Translations under genes and position numbers: made by a program
Notes under the pieces: generated by a model
Seen by the model: the letters and a program-made list of their open reading frames with translations, nothing else
What the model was told of the DNA's origin: nothing
The model's database searches: none
Part shown: piece by piece, positions 24,505 to 36,552 of the stretch
How the letters are laid out: each line of letters begins with the position of its first letter
Numbering within the stretch: the first letter of the stretch is position 1
Source of the DNA: Colias croceus
Lineage: Eukaryota; Arthropoda; Insecta; Lepidoptera; Pieridae
Assembly (NCBI RefSeq): GCF_905220415.1
Contig: NC_059558.1
Coordinates: forward strand, 8,320,501-8,384,500
Direction: 5' to 3'
DNA length: 64,000 bases

Positions 24505-24792
24505 TGCCTCCTCCACACTACTCGCGAAGTTCCTCGGCGAAGTACTCGGCCGAAGTTGAATGAAGTCCGCGGTGCTACACTACACACTCGTTCAACTTCG
24601 CGAGGAGCGCATACGTTCATATTCAGAACGAACTTCAGGTAACTTCGTGCCCTTTGACTCGGGCGCAAAAACCGACAACAAACGGAAGTCGGCCGAGGCG
24701 AGGTAAAGTTGGACGAAGTAAGCCGAAGTGCCTCTCCACATTATTCTATTCGTCTAACCTCGTTCAACTTCGCGAGTAATGTGGAGGAGGCA
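24505..24792. mobile_element. Harbinger-like MITE in XKR 3' region
   Basis: Terminal inverted repeats of about 25 bp (TGCCTCCTCCACACTACTCG and the reverse complement of TGCCTCCTCCACATTACTCG) are flanked by TAA on both sides (24502-24504 and 24793-24795). This fits the three-base target duplication of PIF/Harbinger elements. It is GC-rich, has many CGAAGT/ACTTCG repeats and no coding. It starts about 150 bp after the XKR stop codon. Confidence 0.72.
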
Positions 24793-24795
24793 TAA

Positions 24796-26259
24796 CCCTC
24801 ATTAGCGTTCATGTAAAGAAAAATAAAAAAATCGCTTGAATAAAAAAAATAAAGTAGTTTTAGAGTGAGGACACTATCTCTCATAGAAAAATGGTTTTAA
24901 ATTAAATGTAACGAATGCATAATGATCAATACATAATATTATAATTTGCATTTACAACTGCATAACTAAAAAAAAACAAATATTATAAGTTCTGCATCTT
25001 GCCTTTGTTTTATGAAATTTTATTTTTTTAGTGTGGGTAAAATTAATTTCAATTTATGTGGGTACGTACAAAATAATCATGTACTATCAATCCGATAAAA
25101 ACGACCTAATTATATAGAAAATTATTATTTGTTATTTAAGTATGCTGTACCTATGTGTTAAGTTATCAAGTACAAAGTTGCATTTTAAATTAATACAAAA
25201 AAAAATCTCCATTTTATGTCTATAAAAGAACTTTTTTTATTCAATATTGAATAAACCACGATTTTTTAGAATACTAGTCTATGTATAGTATGCAAAGAGT
25301 ATACTAACATTCCTACAACAGCTTTGTCTGCGTTTGAAATTGTGCATTAGAAAGTAGAAACCTCATGTTGGTGTTTTTCGCTACATAGTCCAGCTCGATC
25401 AGCTGTGAGCTGTCTATCTGTGATGGGTGACCACAATATTTGTATAAGGAATAGATTTTCTCTATCCGTTATAGTTACTTTATAGAATCTTAATTTTTGA
25501 AGATATTGCACACAGGTCTGCGTTTTATCTTCCAAATAAAAAAAAATCAACAATCTGTATCCATGAATTATCCTATTGTGTTTAATGATAATAACTGTAG
25601 TATTTATTTATAAAGTTCATGTATTTTATACTAAGAGCCGATTCTGAAGTCATATAGATATTTAGAAATTAAAGACTTTTTACTCATATAGATATTATAG
25701 GGCATTAAAAAAACAACTAAGAAATCTCAATGAAATATACTCAAGTGTAATTAACGTTTGGCAATACATGTTATAATTTTAAGCATTTATATTATACTTT
25801 ATATTATTGTAAGAATCGGAATGTGAATCTCTTGTAGTTTTGTAAACTGTGTCTTATATTTTATACAGATTTTTTCGCAAACTTTTTTATCCGGTTTTTA
25901 ACAGTTATATGTTTTGTACCAGTTTTTAAAATAAAAATATTGTTTACTCTATGTGAGGTTTTATTACATACTTTTATTACTTTACACTTATGTACACTTT
26001 TTTAAATTTAATTCAAATGATCTTTATTCAAGTAGACTTTTACAAGCTCTTAAAAGTGTATTATATGTATAGCTATTTGATCCTTGAAAAAAAAGTTATA
26101 TTGGGTCACAATCCATTTATATTATGTAACATAATTATATTAAGTCCTTCTTGCTTTAATCTTCAAAATATAACCACTATGTACAAAATGTAATAGTATT
26201 CGTTCAGACAAATGTCTGAACGAATACTCAAAAGTCCAACTTAAACAATAAAATTAGGG
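24796..26259. other. Downstream region of XKR and Arp8 (convergent genes)
   Basis: XKR (+) and Arp8 (-) converge here. AATAAA signals for XKR occur near 24822. A reversed signal (TTTATT at 26023-26028) could serve Arp8. No further exon is supported. Confidence 0.4.
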
Positions 26260-27948
26260 TCACCAAATAAACGGTGCTCTTTCTCTCAATATCTTCAATC
26301 CATATTTATTCCATTCGCTCTGGTTAATCCACAATTCAATAGCTGACTCCAAACATGACATAACCGCAGCACCTTTCCATACAGTACTTGCAGGATCTAT
26401 ATCCTTTGGTGAAGTAACTATTTCCAACTGTTCAGTCTTGTATGCATATGGGATTTGCAATGCCAATCTGTTTTGTAACCAAATATTTAACCCATGTACT
26501 TTCACACCGCCTCCAACTATCAAAATACTGCTATACATCTTTCGTTTTAACTCCTCATTGGGACAACGATCTATACTTTGTAGTATAGCTGCGTCTAAGC
26601 TTAATACTTGACCAGGAGCTAGAGAAACTATGTCTGCTGGGCCACCTTCTAACGTATCTACAACAATATCTTCATCAGGATTAGCTGATGGTTGTACTTC
26701 ATTAGTTGTTTCAATTTGCTGACTCTCATTAGCAGATACATCAGCATTTTCCTTCTTCCTTCCTGTTTCTCTCAGAAATTCTGCATCAAAAGGATCCTCA
26801 GGATCACTTGCTTGTCGATTCTGAATCTTGGTAACTTTAGGTCCTGTTATTTTGAGTAGATCTGTGTAAAATAATGCAAGAGGTGATATAATGCATTCAT
26901 CACCAACTTGTAGAGTGAACTTATTTACAACATCTCCAGGATGGTCAACCAAAAACGTTTTCTCTTGTGGGCCACACACATCCAAGTTTACATGGCAGAA
27001 ATCTTGATAAAGATTTCGCATGAGAATTACATCTCGGGGTATATTTTCATTCCAATTTTTGTATGGGAAAGCACTCTTATGGAACATCCAAGATAATGCT
27101 TGACACACATCTCCTGCTCCATAGTCCATTCTTAATCTAGTTGTTTTGTGTGAAATGCCATCTTCAACACATGAAATTGCAGTTTTTTGGTCACCAATAT
27201 CAACAACACAGGCTGATCCTATACCAGCTCCAAATGTAGCACCTACGCTTTCCTGTACCAAGAAACAATCTCCAAAGCCTAAATCCCTTAATAATAAAGA
27301 CATTAAATATTTTAAATGAGTCCTTGAGTAAATATCTGGTATGAGCAGCACACATCTATATTTGACCAACTCTATTAGAGGTATACCAAGCTTAAACTCT
27401 ATTATGGAACTCCATATAGTATAAAGATCATTAAGTACTGATGAAATTGAACCACCCACTTCAGAATGTATGTTGAAATCGCCTCTCTTGTATGGAAAGT
27501 GTATATTGTATGGCAGTTCTGGATCTACATCGAGTACTAAGTCGCCGATAATAATGTCACATTCCACTTGAGGCCATGGTTCCCCGTCATTCACGATTTC
27601 AGGCAGAGATCGACGATTAAATGCTGCTATCTGTTGAGGAGGCGTAGCGTATCTCCTGGCTCCATTCGACTGCATGCAAGACTGTAGCGTGTGCGATATT
27701 TGCAAGCGACATTCTTCCAATTCCTCTATCAGATCTTTTGTTTTTGGCACACTAGGTGGGACGAAGGGATCGCGATATATTTTTCCATTGGAGCGCCGTT
27801 TTCTAGCAATGCAATGTAATTGTTTTACGGGCAGCAGATCAGACGCTCTTCCGATACGCACATAGAGGGATCCTGGGTGGATGACAATAATTCTATTTGA
27901 TGGAAACTGTTGAAACGTCTCGGAGCCGGCATCCTGTACGGTACTCAT
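26260..27948 (-). CDS. Arp8: Actin-related protein 8
   Basis: Arp8 is a nuclear actin-related protein of the INO80 chromatin-remodelling complex, where it helps bind nucleosomes and actin. The gene is one uninterrupted exon of 562 codons (human ACTR8 is about 624). I take the ATG at 27946-27948 (MSTVQDAG); upstream in-frame codons to 27963 contain no better start. Seen: IIVIHPGSLYVRIGRASD near the N terminus, VLLIPDIYSRTHLKYLMSLL and GFGDCFLVQESVGATFGAGI, ACVVDIGDQKTAISCVEDG (phosphate-loop-like), a long acidic insertion (about residues 395-430), SSILIVGGGVKVHGLNIWLQ, and WKGAAVMSC near the end. It is transcribed divergently from Syx16, with repeats between them. Confidence 0.93.
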   Translation of the reverse strand: MSTVQDAGSETFQQFPSNRIIVIHPGSLYVRIGRASDLLPVKQLHCIARKRRSNGKIYRDPFVPPSVPKTKDLIEELEECRLQISHTLQSCMQSNGARRYATPPQQIAAFNRRSLPEIVNDGEPWPQVECDIIIGDLVLDVDPELPYNIHFPYKRGDFNIHSEVGGSISSVLNDLYTIWSSIIEFKLGIPLIELVKYRCVLLIPDIYSRTHLKYLMSLLLRDLGFGDCFLVQESVGATFGAGIGSACVVDIGDQKTAISCVEDGISHKTTRLRMDYGAGDVCQALSWMFHKSAFPYKNWNENIPRDVILMRNLYQDFCHVNLDVCGPQEKTFLVDHPGDVVNKFTLQVGDECIISPLALFYTDLLKITGPKVTKIQNRQASDPEDPFDAEFLRETGRKKENADVSANESQQIETTNEVQPSANPDEDIVVDTLEGGPADIVSLAPGQVLSLDAAILQSIDRCPNEELKRKMYSSILIVGGGVKVHGLNIWLQNRLALQIPYAYKTEQLEIVTSPKDIDPASTVWKGAAVMSCLESAIELWINQSEWNKYGLKILRERAPFIW

Positions 27949-28159
27949 CGTGATTATAATCAATTGTATTACACGCTCACTAGGTTTGTATGTATTTCAC
28001 ACATTATTAATTACCATTTATGAAGTATTCCAATCAATAACTATCCATTCAATAATATAAACATAACCTTCAAATAATTTTCAGCTAGGTACCTAATTGA
28101 CATTTGTGATTTGACACAAAGTCACAAAACATAGATTATTATAAAAAACAATGACGCAA

Positions 28160-28740
28160 GGTTGACGCAGTTCGGCCGGTATTAAAATTATATTTTTTTA
28201 ATGTATGTGTTAAGGTATGTGTACACCGATTACGCTGAGGTTTATGAACGGTTTACGTGATTCTTTTTGTTTGATGCGGAATGGTTTCGAATTGGTCCCA
28301 CAGAGCAAGAGGGTAGGCCCCAATTTAATTTTATGAGTATTTTTGTCTGATCTCGGGGACTCAATGAAAATTGAGCCAGTAACTTTGATTCTCTTCCCGG
28401 TCGGTTACCTATTCAGTTTGTTTTTAGTGTTCTGTGTATTCAGTTGAAATTTTGTATACGTTTGTAAATTGGATAGCGATGAAAAATTATCATGACAATA
28501 GAGCTGATTTGATGATGGAATCGGAAGATGACCATGGGAACTCAGTAATTAATTGAATCAACTTTATCGAGTGCGGGCTCGTTTGATTCATGTTGAAAAA
28601 TACACTAAAAAGTATTAAATAAAAAAATCAAACGACGTGTGGCACTCGCGTGGTCACGTAATGGTAGTGCTATTGCATGCTATGCCATCGCGCTCAAGGC
28701 CTGCGATAGAAGCTATGCAATAGCTTAAAAACCGATCACA
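28160..28740. repeat. Dispersed repeats between Arp8 and Syx16
   Basis: Positions 28160-28345 match the ACACCGATTAC-containing repeat of 10028-10290. Positions 28618-28740 match, on the opposite strand, both ends of the repeat at 10674-11012 (ACGACGTGTGGCACTCGCG.. and ..GCGATAGAAGCTATGCAATAG). No coding is seen. Promoters of both divergent genes must lie in the flanks. Confidence 0.55.
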
Positions 28741-29189
28741 AAACGGAAAAATGAAAAATAAAAAAGCCTTGATATTATTCATTACTACAATATAATATAA
28801 ACATATTATTGGATGTCGGTGCAGCCAACTTAGACATACCAATGTAAAACTTACCGTTTGTAACACGGGCTTAATACTAAGTGCTTAGTGCTTGTGACTT
28901 GACTTCAAACCTTTTTTATTTTTTACTTTTCCGTTTTTGAAATCGGTTTTTTTTAAAGTAGGTAGATATTTTTATTACCATAAATTTCAATATTAACTTA
29001 TATTAAGCTCTCTTTGAAATACATTTAGCATTTTTGAACTGATGTCTAAAATGTCATTACAATAATAAGTGTATTGTCACTTTGTCGTTTGATTAGTAGG
29101 TATTGATAAAAATCACTGGATTAAATGAAAATAATACAAATAGTGTCTAAACGTAAAAATTTTATAGTGATATAAAATATTTTACTACC

Positions 29190-32100
29190 ATGGCGTCCAG
29201 AAGCTTGACTGAAGTATTTGTGCTAATGCGAAATAATGCAATACACACTCGACAAATATTTTCAGAACAGGTATGATAACATTAGTGTAATATTGATTAT
29301 TATTTGAAGTGGCTTCATATTTTAATAACAAAATGATTAATCCAAAATCCTGAAGATGTATCTTGTCTATTTTTTTTCAATATTGACCTAAAAGCTATAT
29401 GAAATATTGATGAAGTATCGTCCTGAAAATGACCTATCTATTTTATTTTTTAATGAAAGTGAAAGTATGTACTTAAGCAGAGAACATCTTAATGCCTGCA
29501 TTATTACAAATAGGAAGTGTATATCCACTTTTTAACACACTTTTAGTGGCTTCACCTGTAAGTTTATATGTAACCGACTCCTTTAGACTCAATTTTGATC
29601 CAATTTAAATGGACAGATTTTTAAACTTTCTACACTTGTCATGGATTGGTGACAATACAATCATTTCATGATACATCTTATTTTAATTTGTTTTTTCTAT
29701 ATTATTTTATTTGTTCTAAGGCCAATGATCATGGTCATGAAAAAGTTAGGCTCATGCGGTCTAACTCTCATGACATGGAAGCTGGCATGGAAATGAGATC
29801 GGAATCAGATGCACCACCACCTTGGAGTGACTGTTTAGAAGAAACACATTACATCATTTCAAGGTAAGATGGCTTTGGATTGTACCAGGTATATTTTGAC
29901 TAAGAATATTAAGACTAAATGGGTCAATCAATTTTTAAAGGTCCCGATCATAATTTTCTCGTATTTTTTTTTTTTACTTAATTTTCAGCATTTTACTATT
30001 TCATTTAGAAGATAATTCTTCGTAGATTAAGATTATATAAGCAGCAGTGATGTTGATTAAATACATTTGTGGATTTAACTTCACGAATCGATCTATTCAC
30101 GGGAAATAATGTCCTTTGGACAACTTACACAATAGTACTTTTTTAAATGTTAAATTCCCTTAAGAATTAAAACAAATTCTTCTAATATTAAATAATAAAT
30201 AATATTTTGATATTTGTTCTATTTACACCCAAAATACGAAATATTTTTATTAAAATTGAAACGAATGATGTCTTTTGAACAACCAAATAATGTTTCATAT
30301 ATAAAAAAGTTTCAGTAAAGCGGAAATAGTGATATTTTTTACAAAAAAACTATTAAGGCGAGGTTGTTACGTATCGTATTATTGATTTAACTTAATTAAA
30401 ATGAACTGATTCTCGATAAAACTGAATGAAAGAAGTTTAATGTGATTTTCATATGGGGACATCTTAGTTGTAGTAGTAGCGTCTTGATTTTTGAAATGTT
30501 AAAATTACAATTAAACTAGACATAAAAACGCGTAATAAAAATGTGTTCCCGAAACAGCCGAGTAATAAACAAAACATGAACTATTTAACTGTTAAAGTAT
30601 AAGTTTTATATAATAATTGTCCTAGGGACAACCAAATTGTCCATGGTACAACCACTTTGGTTGACCAAGTGACTGGTTGTCCGCGGGACATTTTTAAAAT
30701 TTTGAGCCGCCAAGCAAATACTATTGTTATTTTATATATTAATCTCAGCTCACACTAAAATATAGATGAAAGCGCATCCCGTGTAGTATAATTGATAACA
30801 ATGCATCAAGTTCTTACGTTTTAATCACAGTTGTCTGACGGACTGACAAAAAAGCCACCCCACACTCACCAACGTCGCTCGGATGACTGTTGCCGTGATT
30901 TTATACAAATCAAAATGGCGTTTGAGCCCGACAGTTAATTATAGTGTTAAGCTTGTTGTTTAGGAATCTACCGTGCCATCTGTGTTTTGGTTTCATAACT
31001 AAATTATGGTTGTCTGTGAGACCTGTGCCATGTAGATGATTTATAGGGACAAAAGTAAAATGCCTGAAAATCGTATTATATCCAATAAAAAAAAATTGTT
31101 TGTATGTTTTTATGTCAATAATTATGTACTGAAACAAGGAGTGTATTTGGTATTTATGGTCGTGATAGTATGTGTTTGTGATGCGAAGTTTGTTAATGCA
31201 TAGTGGCTTGGGGACAAATGTGTTAGTACTGGAAAATTGCATTTAGTCTCTGGACAACCATGAAACTACGCACAAATTAATAAAACAAGTAAAATATTGT
31301 TCGCAATAATGTTAGAAAATATTAAAAGGAATATAATTAAAACCAATTTAACTCTTTATGATTTCATGTTTATTAATTATCGTTCAGGGACATGATGCGT
31401 GTACCGTCGGACCAATAAAAGTTGATCGACCCAAATACATAATATCAATTTTTACTAACTAACTATCAGCCCGCGGCTTTGCAGGCATGATCTTTAACTT
31501 AATTTTATTCAACCATACTATAGAACAGTATAATAATGAGTACAGCAGTTTTTTTTTGTAGACAGACGTCGCATAGGCTGGTTCATACTAAAAATAATAC
31601 TAAAAATACTATTATTTTGTTTCAATCGTCTATAATGATGAGACTCTTAACTGAAACCTATAATAATTTGCAGGTTAAAAAGCAAAATATCAGAGTTACA
31701 AGCTCGCCACGAGCGTCAGATCCGTCGTCCCGCGTTAGATGACAGTAGCGAGCAGCAGCACATTGAGAGAGTCGCAGCAGATATCGGGAAACATTTCACG
31801 CAGGCACACGCGAGGATCAGTAATATTAGGGCGCAGGTTCGACATGGTATGTGGTTTGTTTTGTATGTAATTGATTCAATGCATTTAGATTTTAATTGAA
31901 ACTGTATAAAGCAACTTTACTTGTTGTAATCCATATACATATATCCAAAACAAACAATTTGATTTGTTTTAATAGCTATAAAATTGCAAAGTAAACATTT
32001 ATAATTGCAATTTGCCTTATTTCCTAAACATGAATAAAAGTTTGTAGAAGACATATCTTTTCTAAATACATGTATTAAAAATTTTATAAGTCAAAATTAA

Positions 32101-32736
32101 TTCTCTTTACTTTTACACTGCACTCTTTAACTTCCAGGTAACAAATCGGAACAGAAACTAGCAAACAACGTAGTACTAGCTCTAGTAACGACATTACAAG
32201 ACCTCAGTCTAACATTCCGAACCGCACAATCAAATTATCTCAAATCGCTAACATCGAGAGAAGAGCGATCAAATGTATATTTCGATCTACCAAATTTCGA
32301 AGAACTAAGCCTCGACGATAATGAACTACTTCCCGGCCTTACAAACAACCAGACAGACTTACTTTTCGCGTTACCTAGTACGTCAAATTACGAGGAAGAC
32401 GGTAGGAATCAGAATCAAAAGCAGCTCTTGCTTATGGAAGAAGAAAACACGCAAATGATAGCAGAGAGAGAGAAAGAAGTGAACAAAATTGTACGTTCGA
32501 TAGTCGACCTTAACGACATTTTCAAGGATTTAGCTCATATGGTGCACGAACAAGGCACTATATTGGATAGAATAGATTATAACATTGAACAAACGCAAGT
32601 GCAAGTACATGAAGGATATAAGCAGTTGCAGAAAGCGGAACGGTACCAAAGGAAGAATAGAAAGATGCATTGTATACTGATATTGGCAGTTGTTGTTATA
32701 GTTATGTCGATATTGTTGATTATTGTTAAAAGTTAG
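29190..32736 (+). CDS. Syx16: Syntaxin-16, Qa-SNARE
   Basis: Syntaxin-16 is the Qa-SNARE for endosome-to-trans-Golgi transport. Exons: 29190-29270, 29721-29863, 31674-31846 and 32138-32736. They join in phase to 331 residues (human 325). N terminus ASRSLTEVFVLMRNNAIHTR matches the family's short N-peptide. APPPWSDCLEETHYIIS matches the PPPKWVDGVDEIQYD segment. The Habc-like helices follow in exons 3 and 4. The SNARE motif is in the last exon (EREKEVNKIVRSIVDLNDIF.. with the central glutamine in HEQGTILDRIDYN). A C-terminal membrane anchor (ILILAVVVIVMSILLIIV) ends one residue from the stop in KS. Intron 2 holds a 1.5-kb inverted-repeat element. Confidence 0.95.
29921..31432. mobile_element. 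1.5-kb terminal-inverted-repeat element in Syx16 intron 2
   Basis: The ends GGGTCAATCAATTTTTAAAG and the reverse complement of its right end GGGTCGATCAACTTTTATTG match at 20 of 24 positions including the next four bases (GTCC). AAAT flanks both sides (29917-29920 and 31433-31436), a possible 4-bp duplication, weak in AT-rich DNA. No transposase was recognised. A 110-codon minus frame (30910-31242) has no known motif. Inside are seven copies of a palindromic motif, reported separately. The superfamily is unassigned. Confidence 0.5.
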
Positions 32737-33206
32737 CTATACGCCTTACCCGTAAATGGGTTTGATTAAAATGCTAGCGAAAGCAAAGGGATGCCTTGAA
32801 AAGTTATTTTAGTGGGCGATTCGTGGAGTTTAATAATTAATATTGAATGACTTCCATATATATACAAGACTAAAGATTTGATTGGTCACTTTTAGTATCA
32901 CAGAATATGCGATCTACTTGCTAGCAAAGGTGTAGCATTGAGTTTATACCATAGATTATCGAAAATAAGAATGGAATAGGTTGTCTATGATATCTATTAT
33001 TTCTTATAGGCGATACAGATACAGTAATCTTATACCTTTACAAATGTTATACCTTTGCTAACTAAAATGATTTTCTGTTATAGTCAAAGTGAAATTTTAA
33101 ATAGAATTTTGTTACCAATTGTAAATATTTAAATCCTATACTATCAACTATAAAACGACAATAGCCATTATAAACAATTATTTATAACCATCAGCAATAT
33201 ATCGGG

Positions 33207-33356
33207 GGCCGTATTATGACCTCTTATTTCCAGACAGTTTACGCCGTGAATTGAACTGACTGGCAAATTCATATTCTTATTGCGATCATAATATGAATTT
33301 GCCAGTCAGTTCAATTGACGACGTAATCTGGGGGAAATAAGAGTTCATAATACGGC
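33207..33356. repeat. Foldback MITE downstream of Syx16
   Basis: The left arm GCCGTATTATGACCTCTTATTTCC pairs with the right arm GGAAATAAGAGTTCATAATACGGC. Inner arms GAACTGACTGGCAAATTCATAT and its complement are nearly perfect. It is about 150 bp, probably within or just past the Syx16 3' UTR, and has no coding. Confidence 0.72.
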
Positions 33357-34855
33357 TTCTGATTTACCAAGCTTCCGTAGTTAGACAAAAAATGATATAA
33401 AATTTAACTTTATTGAAAACAAATATAAACATAATCATGAAATAAAGTGAGAAAATAGATTTTGTACAAAACGTTGAAAAGTATATTGAATTTTTAATAT
33501 TAGGTAGGTTTTATTAACTTATAGCAAATCCATTTATAACAAAAATGGTGCGTTTATAAATAATATATTCTAGTCCATATTTATATTAGTGTAAGTTAGT
33601 TGTAATAAATATATTCAAAGCTTATTTAATTTAAAAGAACACAAGCAAATTTTTACTAACACACGTCAAGCATAGGTGTACATTGAATTTTTACATATTA
33701 AAAACTTCAATTCAAATATGGTATTGTAAAGGTATTGTATATCTGCTTTACAAACGCAGTTTGCTTTTTTTTATCTTCAAATTGAATAATGATACTTTAG
33801 CCATGCAAAACTTATGGATCATCAACATATTATGTCCTTTTTGGGGTATATTTATGTTTTATTTACTTGCTAATGTTTTTGTAATTGTTTGTGTGTAATT
33901 CAAATTTAATGTTAAGGCTTGTGACTAGCTTATTTGCACTGTAAATGTGAGAAATTTTTTATTGTAAATATTTCAACGTATTTAATTGTAGACTATAATC
34001 AACTGCCTAGTGCTTAGTTTACACTATTCCTCTTTTGTATTGCCAGATAAAAACGTATAACCTAAACCTAGTACCTACCTAAGTAAAATATTATGCAAAA
34101 TATTGATTTAAAATAGTCTATAAAGTTGTTGAAAGTTTGATTGCGTATGTGCCAATTTTCATTGTCATAATTTATTCCATTTCAAGTGCAATATTACATT
34201 ATTAGAATTTTTTGGTGCAGTACCTATATACCTACTTAGAAATTTTAATTTCAATAAACATAATATCTTGAATCTTCGCTGCAGTTTTTTTGGGATATAA
34301 ATTAGCGCCAGAATTAATAAACAACTGTGAAAAATGCGAAAAGTGATCATTCCAATTTATTAATCACTTAGTTAATTTAAGAAAATGAAATTACACATTG
34401 TTAAAATTTGTTAACTATGAATTAATTATTATTAGGAATAATAAATGTGTATTTGTAATTGTTTTAGCATTTTATTTTAACTTTTCAACGGTTAGGGTCG
34501 CGGTAATTTTCTTTTTGCGCGCTGTATACCTACCTATATATTTACTATCAGAAATTCGAGGTTCAATCACATAGTGGTACCTACATATAAATTGTATTCT
34601 CTTTGGTTCAATCAATTTATTAAAATGTTTAAATCTGTAGAGATTTTTATTTCACGCCATGTACAATTTACAAAAAATAATTGCTAAATCAGGTAAAATC
34701 TAGATTTGTACCTCAGCGAACTAAGGTATAGGAAGTGGGTCAACGTACCTACCTATAAGAATGTTATGACGCAATAGGATTTCATGATTTTAATTTTTAA
34801 TGTTGATTTTACTAACAAAGAGAGTAGTGATTACACCGCATTTTAGAATAGAATA

Positions 34856-35039
34856 TCTATACTAATATACTTATATTATAAAGCTAAAGAGCTTGTTGGT
34901 TTGAACGCGCTAATCTCAGGAACTAGTAACTACTGGTCCGATTTAAAAAATTCTTTCGGTGTTAGACAGCCCATTTATCTAGGAAGGCTATTAGCTATAT
35001 TATTATATAGGGTAAGACCAAACCGCAAAGCGCAGCTAG
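34856..35039 (+). mobile_element. Short Helitron-like element
   Basis: It starts TCTATACTAATA, followed by a small internal insertion before ATTATAAAGC, and ends CCGCAAAGCGCAGCTAG|T. It is the same family as 9443-9634 and 35772-35980, without coding capacity. Confidence 0.68.
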
Positions 35040-35504
35040 TAGATAATATATATGATCTAAAAATGACTTTTCGTCATTGAGCTATTATTACTACGTAGTA
35101 ATAGTATCTCAAATGGTTTAGCGTATTTGTAACCAGCCGCACCCATTAGATAAAACAGCATGCAAACAAAATTAAAATAATGCAGAATCTTCACAATTTT
35201 GTAAGGCATTTATCAGTATTTTTCAGTCGGTAGGTACAAAGAAATGATGATGTAGGTAACGTCTCAGAGCAATAAACCCACAAATAAACCTATGTAACGT
35301 TGTATTAGCACAGATAATAAAATACTATACAGCATTATATACTTATTACTTAGGTATCTACTTAGCGATTTCTCTCGCGTGTAGCGATAAAATACAGTAA
35401 TCACGCATCATAGTTACTAATTTCTATACCTACTCTACTTAGGTATAACACTTATTTCAGTCTCATTTTTATGATGCAGTCGCTAATAAACCTTTCGGTT
35501 CAGC

Positions 35505-35600
35505 CGTTTCGGCTTTAGCAGAGAGAGTTAGTCCGGGAATCGAACCTGGAACCTTTTACTGTACCGTACCACTGTATGAGAGTTGATGAATTAAAAGCAT
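35505..35600 (-). mobile_element. tRNA-derived SINE fragment
   Basis: On the minus strand ACAGTGGTACGGTACAGT and a B box in GGTTCGATTCCCGG form a tRNA-like head. The fragment is short and lacks an obvious tail. Confidence 0.5.
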
Positions 35601-35771
35601 ACATACATACCTTGCTTCTGAATGTATGTATAATAATTATTAATTGTATAGTCAAGTCAATTGTTCATATCATGACCATTTTAAATACCTATCTACCAAA
35701 TTATGATTCTAATGAAATTGTATCCTCAATCCTCATCAATCATGTACAATAGGTACCCTCTATTAATTAAA

Positions 35772-35980
35772 TCTACTAATATTATAAAGCTGAAGAGTTT
35801 GTTTGTTTGTTTGAACGCGCTAATCTCGGGAACTACTGGTCCAATTTGAAAAATTCTTTTGGTGTTAGATAAGTTATATAATATAATAGCTCATTTATCA
35901 AGGAAGGCTATAAGCTATATGTCATCACGCTAAGACCAACAGGAGAGGAGCCACGGGGTGAAACCAAGCGGAGCAGCTAG
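35772..35980 (+). mobile_element. Short Helitron-like element (best-preserved copy)
   Basis: It starts TCTACTAATATTATAAAGC and ends CGGAGCAGCTAG|T, with AAA on the left and T on the right. The 3' part has a weak GC-rich hairpin region. Degraded relatives occur near 4185 and 15480. Confidence 0.72.
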
Positions 35981-36552
35981 TTATTAATAAATGAACATTT
36001 ACACCACTTGTTATAGTTGCTTACTTTGGTGTGCTCGCCGCTCAGGTATAATTTACATATGTTATTTGTTTGATTTAATTTCATAGAAATTAGTGTAAAT
36101 CAGAACAACATTCTGTTGATAATATTTAATTGCTAACTCATATGAAACTGGTAAGGTTTGATAAGTTATTTTAATATCAGAACATACAAAAAACAAAACT
36201 TTCTTATTTATAAAGTATGGTTGAATACAAGATTATCTAAAGATATATCACATACAAAATTATTTTTTGTGATACTCGATAAGTCACTGACTTATCAAAA
36301 TTTCTATATGTAAAAGCTGGTTTAAATAAAACAAAGACTTGAATTGCACTAGAGAATTATAATTGCCAGTGATCTCAATATACATAAAGTTACACTTGTT
36401 ACAATCCGGAGACAGAAGGCATCAAGTAATTACAATAAATTAGAAAATCATTTTAATCATCAACAGTTTATTCGCCTAACACTCCAAAGTCAATATGAAA
36501 ATAAATTTTAACCCTCCATCACAAGCACACATTCCACTCGTAAAAATCATTA

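Larger units (their letters stand above)
33357..36552. other. Intergenic region with several small mobile elements
   Basis: Between Syx16 (+) and vihar (-) there is no supported exon. It holds Helitron-like elements at 34856 and 35772 and a SINE head at about 35505. A reversed polyadenylation signal (TTTATT, 36467-36472) lies about 80 bp beyond the vihar stop. The rest is plain AT-rich DNA. Confidence 0.45.

Noticed and set aside
30910..31242. 110-codon minus-strand frame in Syx16 intron 2
   Set aside because: No transposase or other motif recognised; it lies inside a mobile element and is not supported as a gene.
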